Source: Bugula neritina (taxonomy: Eukaryota; Bryozoa; Gymnolaemata; Cheilostomatida; Bugulidae). Taken from it: DNA of 64,000 nucleotides. A model generated the notes under the pieces. It did no database searches, had not been told where the DNA came from, and saw nothing but the letters and a program-made list of their open reading frames with translations. The stretch spans positions 7,521,751 to 7,585,750 of the forward strand of contig OZ037773.1 of assembly GCA_964035545.1 (NCBI GenBank), written 5' to 3'. The translations under genes were made by a program, and so were the position numbers. Position 1 is the stretch's first letter. The number at the start of each line of letters is the position of its first letter. Positions 48,901 to 59,199 of the stretch are shown here, one piece after another.

Positions 48901-51900
48901 TCGGACGTACGGTAGAGCGGCATTAGTAGATGCGATGGCCAAGCTGATCACCACATCTAGCTGGGAGACGAGATCTCCTAGTCTGTAGAGAGATTCAGCA
49001 TAACCTCCTACAACCATAGTCACCATGTATACAGGTGGAGACAATAATCTAGAACAATCTCAAGATACGCACTTAATACATGCCTTTGAAGTTTATAAAT
49101 TATTCAACAAAATATAATTCAATAATGTGTCATCAAAATAGCTTTTTTAGATCACTCATGTGAACTCCAGGAGGAATCAGAAGTTTAGAGCACTATATGT
49201 GTATATTATTTGGTCGTACTGAACTCGTAGAGAGAAGACAATCGCTAGAATAAGCCTTTGGCAGAGCAGACTGTGAGAAATCTCCATGCAAAACATTAAA
49301 AATATACCTTAATAATACTGTGATGAAGCACAGCTGATCTATACAATGCTGTCTGTACGCCTCACCTGCAACTTTGATGACTTCGGTGACGACATCTACC
49401 TGGAGCTTCTGGTAAGATCGTTTCAGCTCCGAATGTTCAGGGCTCAGTTTGCTCAGCTTCCTGTTTGTAAAACGAACTCCATCTTTCTTTGTGTCAAGAA
49501 TTTGGAAGTTTTTATTGTTTCTAATCAATTTCTCATCCTAAAAGTGCAGGCAAATGCAGCCAGGGTAGGACGGGATATGCGAACACCTTAAATACTAGCT
49601 CTATCAACTTAAGTATTCCCAACTCCATGAAGAAATGTGAACAAAAAGGCTGAAAGAGTGCGGCGCTGGATAAAATAACTCAACAGAGTGTTAGCAAAGA
49701 CACATGAGTAGTCTAAGGAATGATGCTTACCTTTCTAGTTAGTCTGAGAAAATAGCCAAGATGTGAGCTACTCTCCAGCTTTAGGGCTTTACCTGCCTCC
49801 AGTCCCAGCTCACTGGCCACCTGTTGAGCAGGAAACATTAGATTTATGGCAAACTATATTTTATTTATTTGAAAAGTTAGATTTACTTATTTTTCAGAGC
49901 GATTGAATATATATTAAAAATGTTGTATCAACATAGTAGTAACTAAACTAATAGCAACTAAACTATTAGTAACTAGTAGTAACTGAACTAGTAGTAACTG
50001 AACTTGAAGCAACTAAACTATTAGTAAAGAAACTAGTAGTAACTGTACTAGTAGTAACTAAACTAGTAGCAACTGACTCACACGGTACTCACATGCAGAT
50101 GTAGTAAGACAAGACACAGTTACCTTTTGCAACTCCCTATCCATGCCTTTCTCAAGCTCCTTCATCTGCTCCCCAATCTCACCTAAAGCCTCTTCAAAAT
50201 CTGCCCTCACCAAAAACTCCATCGTCTTCACACTATCCATATCCAAAACCTCTTCAATCAGCGCTGAGAATTTGGAGAGGTCAGTTATTAGTTCCTACGA
50301 GCAGAGAACAGGTTGGTTTACCATGTATGGTTCTACGAAGTATTTGTAATAGAGAATATTGAAGATCCTGATGTACAAGACACGGAGGGGACAGACCTTT
50401 AGTTCAGATGAAAGTACGCTGTTCATAAGTACTCTGTGTTCACCTGTGTACTCGTCCAAGGTTGAGTCAAGGTCAGGCAACTTCGAGAGGCCTTGGTAAA
50501 CTCTGTAGCAATCCTGTCAAAAGCATGCTAAACTATGGAGTACCATTTACATGCAGTGAAGCGCTTTTATATTGAAGAGTATATCTAAAGCACAAGCTAA
50601 CAAAGCACAAGCTAACAAAGCACAAGCCAACAAATACTAACAAACTGTGAAAAAAAATATTGAACTTTGTATTGTGAGAATAGCAGTTGAAGGTTATTGG
50701 GCGTGAATAATGTAATGCGATGGAGAGATCTCAATAACATGGCGAACAGTAAGCAAATATGTCTCTGGAAGGGACAGATAACCTAGAAAACAGAGCAGTC
50801 TAATTCTATAAATCGCCTAACAAAGTATATCTAGAGTTGCTTTCTCTACAGAGAAAGTCCTAGAGAATACCTGAAGAGTTGCTTTCCCTAAAGACAACTT
50901 CTTAGCAATTTTATTGAAGTCAGGCAGAGAGGAGAGGTGCTGTTCGTGGATGGTTTGTCGTATCAGAGAGTCGTGTATAAACACTTCCACCAGATCCAGT
51001 CTCTCTTCTGCAATCACACGTTCAGCCTTGAACTACACTCTACTTTGTGATTACTGAAGTGCTTGCATAGTGGTGGATATACCAAAATTATAATATAAAT
51101 ATCTTACATCTATTTGTCTATAGCGCCACTGTAAGAGCACATGTTGGCAAAAATAAAGTGCCATTTACTAATAAATGACAAAGAACAAACTTTTTGGCTT
51201 TTTTTCTTCATTTGGTAAAACCCTTACATAATCCTAGTGAAAAAATATTTCAGGAGAAAAATTTTTGAAATATCAACAGCTGAGAAAAAAAAATCAATTT
51301 TTCCAACTGCAGTTAGCTGCTTGTACAATTTCAATTTTTCAATCAAGTCATCTTATTAGTTGAAATTTAACCTGAGACTGAGGGCTGAATAACTAGCAGG
51401 ACTAGCTGAATGAACTAACATAATGAGTATATCCTCACCTATCTTATTGACATCCACCAGAGGTTGTAGTATCCACTGCTTCAGAAGCCTCTGGCCACTC
51501 ACAGTCTTGCAGTTGTTCAGCAGCTTATAGAGACACATCTCTTTGCTATCTGCAATACCAGGACCTTAGGCTAACCTGTGAACTCAGGGAGAATCAAGGT
51601 AGAGGCTAAAACCGATGAATTGTTCTACAATCAGCTCTGAGCTGGAGGTGAATGAGCGAAGTAGGTTTGGGTTCTTGAGTTTAGAGTTGGGGGTTTAGTG
51701 AAACCCCCAACTCCAAACTTGATAACCCAAGCAACTGCATTCATTCACCCCCGACTCGAAGCTCCTTGTAGAGCAATTCAAAGCATACGGCTGCTGATTG
51801 GCTAGACTGAAATAACCAACATGTAGGTGACATAACTCTGATTAACAGAATTAAAGGCACTGATTGATATATTATGTAAAACGACACCAATAAGCAAAGA

Positions 51901-54900
51901 AAGCAGGTAGTTGATTGGATAAGACGTACCTGAGGTGCTAGGTATGAGATTCAGAGATTTAACCACCGCAGTATCCAGTTTCACGTAACGAGAAATATCA
52001 AACGTCTTCAGGCAGAACTTCTTGAAGTTTGCTTCATCCGACATGAACTACAAAAACCATGGTCTATAGTCATTATGTACAGTCTCACTCCACATAGTCA
52101 CTAGTACAGAGTCACTAGTACACAGTCACTATACAGTCAATAGTATACAGTCACTAGTACACAGTCAGTAGTATACGGTCAATAGTATACAGTCTCACTA
52201 ATATACAGTCACTAGTACAGAGCCACTAGTATACAGTCCCAATAGTATACAGTCCCAATAGTATACAGTCCCAATAGTATACAGTCACTAGTATACAGTC
52301 ACTATTATACAGTCCCAATAGTATACAATCACTAGTATACAGTCACTAGTATACAGTCACTAGTACAGATTCACTAGTATACAGTCACTAGTATACAGTC
52401 ACTAGTATACAGTCCCAATAGTACACAGTCACTAGTACACAGTCACTAGTACACAGTCACTAGTATACAGTCACTAGTATACAGTCACTAGTATACAGTC
52501 ACTTAAACTTATGAGCTCTATATCAAACTACTTCCAGGGCATTTGAATTTCCTATCACATGTACAAATCACCATGACTAAATAATACACCAAAGTACAAA
52601 GAACAGGCGCTGCCTCTTCACTTGATATGCTGCTAAATATTCATACCATGTGCTAGAAACCTGCGCAATCTAATCAGTAAAATGTGTTAAATTTGAACAT
52701 AAGTCGATAGTAAGGTTGCTATGGCAACTCACGTCTAAATAATTAATCAGCCCTGCCAGACACTCCACAGCTAACTTCTTCTCCATTTCAGCTACAAAAC
52801 AGACAAGGTAATGCAAGTAAAATATAAATACAGTATAGCATTATAATACAACACCATGTGAAGCATTGCAGTGTAATATAACACCCTATAATTATATTAT
52901 ATTAATATATGAATCAACTTCTATGTTTATGACATAGGTTCTGTCAGCTATTCAGTATTGGAGTGAAAGGTCACCATACTTTCAGAACCACAAGTGTAAA
53001 TGTGACAAGTAACACCAGTATGTAACAAAAAGCACTAGCAACACAATAAACATTGTGAAGTTGTCTTCCCACTTCAATATTGGCACAAAAAGCACCAATG
53101 AATGCAAGGAGTGTCTAAATGAACTGGGTACTTCAGTAAAAGGAGGTTTATAAAAAGGGGAGGGGAATAACTCTAAATGGTGAATTTGTGAGTTACGGAC
53201 TTAATTTTCACACTGGTTGAACGGTTGCTTTAGCAAAAAATATGAACACCATTTCAGTAAATCTCTTAGTGAGATTGAGCGATTGTCTTGTTTGAGAAAT
53301 GTTGTAAGCATATCCAATATTATTGGCAAATGTTTCTCTCAAGTTAAAAAAAATTAACATTATAAAATATTTTTAGTCATTTTATAAAACTTGCTTCATA
53401 AATAAACTGCTTTGCAGAAAATAGCCTAAACTACCAACTGCAAAGTAGTGGCAATACAAAGTTTTGTATGTAGACATCTGAAACTCGAATCCCAGACAAG
53501 TGTTTGGCCACAGACATCAGCTAAAATAAAACCTTAACTTACGGAGAGCCTCGACTGCAACATCAGACTTCCTTTTCACTAGCCTTTCTAGATCCTGGGT
53601 AATATTTTTAGCAGCAAAATCTCCTACAAAAATGTTTCGGTATATTTTCTATCCAGTAGATCAAAAATATAAGTATATCTTCAATATGGTTTCTTAAATT
53701 AGAGGACATAGTTGGTGGAACTCTGTTCTCGCAAAATATCTAAATGTGGATAGAAGTTGACCATCCTTATGTAATGCTAACAGATACCCCAATCACTGGC
53801 TTTAAGCTACAGAATTGCAGTTACTTTGGTAATACAAGAGACAGCTGAGTTTGGAGTTGCAACATCACGCACACTATGCATCCATAACATAGGAGGAAAC
53901 TACATGATTGCACATTTAACCCTATCAGAAGATACGTGTAAATACTAGGGACTCTCTTTAGAATAGTTTGCGGAGTCATCAAACCAGTAAAGCTGTGACC
54001 CACTGTGCACATGTGAAATGGCCAGAAAAAGAGGTTATACCATGCAGTATGTTGCTGTGAAATAATCCATTTATTTATAAGGTTTTTCCAGCATTATTTT
54101 TGAAGCTTAAATGTGAAATACAGAGATCTAAATTGTGATTAAAATAAAATCAATGCATTCAAATACCGAGGAGGGATATTGTGACAGCATTTGCAATGGC
54201 CAATAGTAGCCGACATATCAAATAACACACACCTGTCTACTTTTAGCAAGTGTAGTTATGAGTTCAGCTTACCTTTTTTACGTTCAGTTAGCAAGCAGTT
54301 GGAATGCTGTAGAATATTCCTCACAGCTTGTGGAGTTGTGTCTCCAGCTCGAATCAGTACTTCTTTGGCATTGAACTGCACCAACACTGACTACAACAGA
54401 CAATCTGACATTTGCTGTGATCTGTCACTATTAGTTGACACTAACCATAGCTTGCATCTATTAGTTGACATTTTATATGGTGCCTGTACTAGCTGACACT
54501 TTTTATATGTCACTACAAGATGACACTTAACTCAGCCTGCTATTACTATCTGACACTTCCTATAACCTGTCACTCCTATCTGACACTTCCCACAGCCCAT
54601 CACTACTAGCTGACACTTGCTCGAGCCTGTGACTACTATCTGACATTTCCTATAGCCCATCACTACTATTTGACACTTTTTATAGCTCGTCACTATTAGC
54701 TGGCACTTGCTGTAGCCTGTCACTACTAGCTCACACTTTCCGTAGTCTGTCACTACTATCTGACACTTGCTGGAGTCTGTCACTACTATCTGACACTTGC
54801 TGGAGTCTGTCACAACTAGCTAGCACTTACCTCAAGGTTAGTAAACCTGTCATTGTCAATGAATTCAGCGATGGTGAACTCCCTGGTGGTCTGATCAGCC

Positions 54901-56784
54901 ATGGCCACGCCCACATGAATGTTGTTGTCAGCATTTGTAACCGATAACGCTGCCACTCCAAACAGCTGGGTGGAGTCAGAAGAAGGTGAGAACAAGATGT
55001 CCTCAAACTGTGATATGTTACCAGGAGATGCCTATTGGGACAGCATACAGTATGCAAAGAGTATATATAAGAAGACACTATGCATGGGCTTTTAGATTTC
55101 ATTTGCAATAAAAATTCATTTGATACGGGTAAATCAATGAGTTGTTTACCAGCTACTGTTTACTGTGAAAAATATTGGAATAACCTTGTACGAGATAGTC
55201 TTGGTTTTTACATCATAAACTTCTACCCGGTACAAGTGAACTAGCAGGAGCTCCCGAACAGCATTTTCGAATTGTGTCTTGTTAGCATGAATATACTCTA
55301 TGGTCTCTACAATAACAGGATGACTTAAAACTTTATTAGTGAAGCTCAGCTAATGGCTACATTCAAGTTTAGACAACATTGCTTACATTTACAATCTGAA
55401 ATAAGCAATATATTTCAACATATTAAACGCATTCACACAGTAAGCATTTAGAAATGCGTTTACTGCCTTTCTGAATAATTTCTGCCATCAATTCCCAGCA
55501 TTCACAGGGGAGCAAACTGACAAACACAAGAACTGATTAAAAGCGAAGAATAAGAGACAAAACAAAGTTACCATCTGGTGACAGGCGTAATTCCTTAGGA
55601 GAGTTGTGTGAGATTTTCTTAGAAACCAATACTGCATCTTGGCCCATAAGAGTGTAAAAATCCTACAAACGAAAATATAACTTCAAAACATGGTCTAGCA
55701 GCTAAAACATCTTGGCAGTGTATAAAATAACAAACAAGTAGCTTTGATATGTTGGCCGTGTATAAACTAATAAGGAAAAAGAATCAGAAAATTTAAAATG
55801 TCAACAATAAAAGCAATATTTTAAACAGAACTATTAACAAGTGGGTCTGTTTGCTTAATATAGCCACCCATTTTACATTGTAAACTAATTTCATATTGCA
55901 TGCTAGCTTCATTAAATACCAAAATTTTCCTGTAAACTTGAAAGTAAAATACTTTTTTGAAAAAGCAGATGGATTAACAATTTCTATAACACAAAATAAA
56001 AAATACCCAGGGCTAAAACAATAAAATAAAATCAGCCGAAAGCATAAATACTGTGAGTTGTTAACTTGGAGCAAGGCTAGAGCATGATTGAGAAGAATGT
56101 AGAGGTAATAACACAGCACAGCAAGGCCACAAGCTGATTCTATTTCATCATACCTACTTGCAGCTGCTAAGTGTTATATACTTACATTACGGTCTAGGAA
56201 TGTAATAGTTGTGGATGGTTTCTAAAAAAAATATGCGAAAAGTTTACCATCATTAAAATTAGTTAAGTTACTGTGTTAGCAGAAAATTGGTAAATGTCAA
56301 AATGGCTCACAAAATAAAGTTTTATTTTTAAAAATTAAATCTATAGACTATTCATAGTCCATTCAGCATTCAACGAAATAATATAAACATCACTACTAAA
56401 GAATGGGCTTACGGGTAGAAGTGTTTTGTAGAACTTTGCAAGCTCTGTGAGAACTCCTAAAACAATATATTTTTTTATTATGAACATGGAGTGAAGGAAG
56501 TCAAGATAATTAGGTTATAGTCTATTAGAGACAATCAAGTTGTTCTGCAGATTAAAACAGATTATTAGGTTACCATAAAGTGAAGTTCCATTATGTTGAT
56601 GTTCATAGGATATACATTTGAACTTTGAACTTAATATTTTAAAATGAAGTCTTGAAGAGTTCACCGAATAGTTTAACAACATATCATAGTTACAGCGGAA
56701 CTGCATCAACTTCTAATGTGAACAGTTAGCATGTATAGCAATATGCTTACCAGGTGTTTGGCAAGCTGGAGGATCTTTTTCCAT
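45961..56784 (-). CDS. MSH2: DNA mismatch repair protein MSH2 (MutS homologue)
   Basis: Coding exons on the minus strand: 56784-56751, 56456-56413, 56221-56186, 55662-55572, 55306-55185, 55031-54831, 54390-54273, 53623-53543, 52791-52733, 52047-51930, 51549-51439, 51007-50871, 50513-50397, 50294-50124, 49820-49731, 49537-49366, 49007-48882, 48469-48312, 47944-47777, 47394-47303, 47035-46881, 46714 to about 46565 and 46142-45961. The total of about 2733 nt gives 910 aa; human MSH2 has 934. The start is [12 protein letters not shown], then [16 protein letters not shown] of the mismatch-binding domain. Lever and clamp follow ([21 protein letters not shown]-like IRNNKNF). The ATPase has Walker [14 protein letters not shown], Walker [15 protein letters not shown] and the [13 protein letters not shown] helix. 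MSH2 pairs with MSH6 or MSH3 in the nucleus to recognise mispairs. An acceptor just before the ATG exon (56792) implies an upstream 5' UTR exon. The donor of the penultimate exon is uncertain (46565 or 46548). Confidence 0.95.
47430..47757. repeat. GAGA purine tract in MSH2 intron
   Basis: More than 300 bases of almost pure purine on the plus strand (GGGAGAGAGAGG type) lie between the exons at 47394 and 47777. The minus strand is CTCTCC-rich and gives long Ser/Leu/Pro false ORFs. Confidence 0.95.
48533..48655. repeat. About 23-base minisatellite in MSH2 intron
   Basis: About five copies of GACAGCATGACACCTCAAACT-type units occur in the intron between the exons at 48469 and 48882. Confidence 0.85.
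49931..50085. repeat. AACTAGTAGT-type tandem repeat in MSH2 intron
   Basis: Degenerate units of AACTAGTAGTAACT repeat through the intron between the exons at 49820 and 50124. Confidence 0.8.
50580..50640. repeat. ACAAAGCACAAGCTA tandem repeat
   Basis: Three to four copies of a 15-base unit occur in the MSH2 intron above 50513. Confidence 0.75.
51615..51785. mobile_element. Foldback element in MSH2 intron
   Basis: Arms of roughly 80 bases pair around AGTG; the inner part (GAGTTGGGGGTTT with AAACCCCCAACTC) is perfect. Outer parts match with a few mismatches. It looks like a MITE-type foldback insertion between the exons at 51549 and 51930. Confidence 0.75.
52060..52505. repeat. 14-16-base minisatellite in MSH2 intron
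   Basis: About thirty units of CACTAGTATACAGT, with variants carrying CCCAATAGTATACAGT, fill the intron directly above the exon at 52047. Confidence 0.95.
54405..54826. repeat. 30-base minisatellite in MSH2 intron
   Basis: Units of the type CTGTCACTACTATCTGACAC plus TTGCTGGAGT repeat about a dozen times and end a few bases from the donor of the exon at 54831. A 10-residue false protein repeat results. Confidence 0.95.
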
Positions 56785-57779
56785 GATTGTGTCTAAAACA
56801 TGTTGCAAAAAATGTTTGTGAGAGCAAAATGAAAATGCCAACAAAAAGAAAATATACGCAGGTATATGGGCTAAGTGCAAACAAACAGATGCAAAAAGCA
56901 ATATTTCACTATTTTAAATACCTGTAAAAAAATTTCATTCAACTTGCGTTAATGATTTTATTAATGCAAACCATTAATCTTAAAACATAAAACAGTAAAT
57001 AACTCCTGTGAACTAATAGTCAGTGATTGTTAAACTGAAATACAATATTTAATGACCAATAGGCAATAACTATAAGTAATAATTAATTTGCAATAGAAAG
57101 TGAAACTTTACGTTTATTCCAATTTTGTGTTACTGCTTCAAGTTTGATACAATCAATTTTATTAAAAATAAAATAAATGTAAACTAATAGTAATATCAAA
57201 ATAAATATAAGTATAACTATAAGTTAACCTATATGGCTTGAGACTAAGTAGAATAAAAAACGAAAATAAATTAATCATAAGTTAGAAGAATGATGTGCAT
57301 TTTGATATTCCTATTAATAACTATAAGGATATCATAATTAAATTATTAATATTATACTTATAGTCCTAAAGTGATGAAGATTGTCAGTATCATAATCATA
57401 AAATCATTAAAGTTAAACTTAATGCTTGAAGTTGATGATTAACTCTAAGGGTGTAAGACTAAGTCTGGTGCAAATGGTAACCGTAATGGTTATCCCAGAC
57501 CAATAGTGATAGTCGATCATAGTGATAGTCGTAAATTTCATTGACATTATCAATGTCATTATTAAATTTAATATAAATCGACATTATCATTATCATTATG
57601 ATTATCATTAATTTTAAATTTAATATTGTGATAATTTGAAAATCAAAATGAACTCAAAGTGAATATGTGGTGTGAAACTATTATGGGTGCTAGCGTCAAA
57701 TAAAGCCATTTACAAAAAAATATGCAGTATTGCTACCACAACCATAACAATAAGTATAGATCAACTTTAATTAAGACGA

Positions 57780-58010
57780 AGTTGTGTTTATTTTTTCAGG
57801 CCGTATTTAGTTGAGTTGAGTGAAATATTACTAACACGTGCGCGTGTTGCTGAAGATGCCCGCGTAATGTCGAGTCTGATTCCTCTTTTACTTGTAATCC
57901 TGGTGTAAATATAGCTTGAGCGATGTTTTCGAGGCAGTGTTTTCTACTACTTTACAAAGCGAAACAGGCCAATTACAAGGGAGAAACATCTACGGTCAAT
58001 AACACGTAAA
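57780..58010. promoter_or_regulatory. CpG-containing region between MSH2 and M6PR
   Basis: In an AT-rich setting this stretch holds CACGTG (57835-57840) inside ACACGTGCGCGTGT and further CG dinucleotides (GATGCCCGCG, GTCGAG). MSH2 and M6PR are transcribed away from each other on either side, and both ATG exons have upstream acceptors. Untranslated first exons and a shared promoter here are therefore plausible but not shown. Confidence 0.35.
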
Positions 58011-58214
58011 CAAAGACTCACGTTTTCTTGGGACTTTCGCTAACGCTACCTCTCCTGTGCAATGAAGATTAAAATAAATAATTACCATTTATTAATTATA
58101 GTGAATACTTTATTTCCATGATAATTGCTGTTTTTGTTTATAATAGTGCAAAAATTGTGATGCTACTGCCTTTATGGTCTGGTTATAAGTGCTCACTTTG
58201 ACTAAGAGTGAGAG

Positions 58215-58310
58215 GTTCAGTTTGAGTTTCACTTTCACTTTAAGTTTAAGTTTAGATTCAGCTTGAATCTAAACTTGAAGTGAAACTTAAACTGAAACTT
58301 GAATTTCAAG
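58215..58310. repeat. Foldback of TTTAAGTTTAGATTCA type
   Basis: Arms centred at 58260-58262 pair over at least 14 bases perfectly (AAGTTTAGATTCA with TGAATCTAAACTT) and then further with mismatches. It is probably a simple inverted repeat. Confidence 0.7.
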
Positions 58311-58399
58311 TTGAAGTCAGACAATTAAATGTACAGTAGTGTACCTTAATCATGATCTAGAGTGTTGTTTATTTATTTACTGTATTGTAAATCATATTA

Positions 58400-58760
58400 A
58401 TATTTGTTCTCAATATCAATATCAATATGAATACAACTATCACTCAGTATCAACTATGGCCTACCACAGTATCAGTATGACCATTAGTATAATAGTGATA
58501 CTCACTATGAGTATCACATTCACTGACAGTAACACTCTATGGGCATGGGCTATGAGAATCTGACTGATTTATGAGCATTACTATAACTACGAAAATTGTT
58601 ATCAACATAAATATCATAATTGTTATTAATGATGATATCTATATTGTAGCGTATAACTGTATAATTCTAATACATAGATATAATATTGACTATCAGTATC
58701 ATAATAGTTCTATTATAATTAATATTTCGCATCTAAAACTAATTATAGTTATAATTGATA
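58400..58760. repeat. Low-complexity TATCA-rich tract
   Basis: Degenerate repeats of AATATCA, AGTATCA and ATTATAA occur here. A similar TTATCATTA tract lies at 57550-57620. No gene is supported. Confidence 0.6.
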
Positions 58761-59199
58761 TTAAATATTTACGTTAAAAAGTGATCATTGCATTAACCCC
58801 AACGCTAATCATGGATTATAATTATAATTATTAAAGTTATTACATGCTGAAATAATATCAATTGTATTGATCCAAATATCGTACCCTAACACTGCCAGTA
58901 AAGTTCTTAAGGGTTGTAGTGTTGTAGTCACTATGTCATAGTAACCATCTGTGGTAAATATTTTTAGTAGCTGTCGTTTCGTATGCTGGTTGTAAATGTT
59001 GTACCTGGTTTATAATTTTATCTGTGTAATATATTTGATCTTGAAATAGTTGGAGTAAAAACTAAGGTATAAAAAGAATGTTGAATTATTTAAATGAAAC
59101 TGTATACAACCCTAATTTTAGACTATTTATGGTTTCATGTTTATGGTTTAATGTACAGTTTGATTGGTTTTTGTTTACAATTTTGTAGTTGCTTCCCCC

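Noticed and set aside
54532-54813. 93-aa ORF with [10 protein letters not shown] repeats
   Set aside because: It is a product of the 30-base minisatellite in an MSH2 intron.
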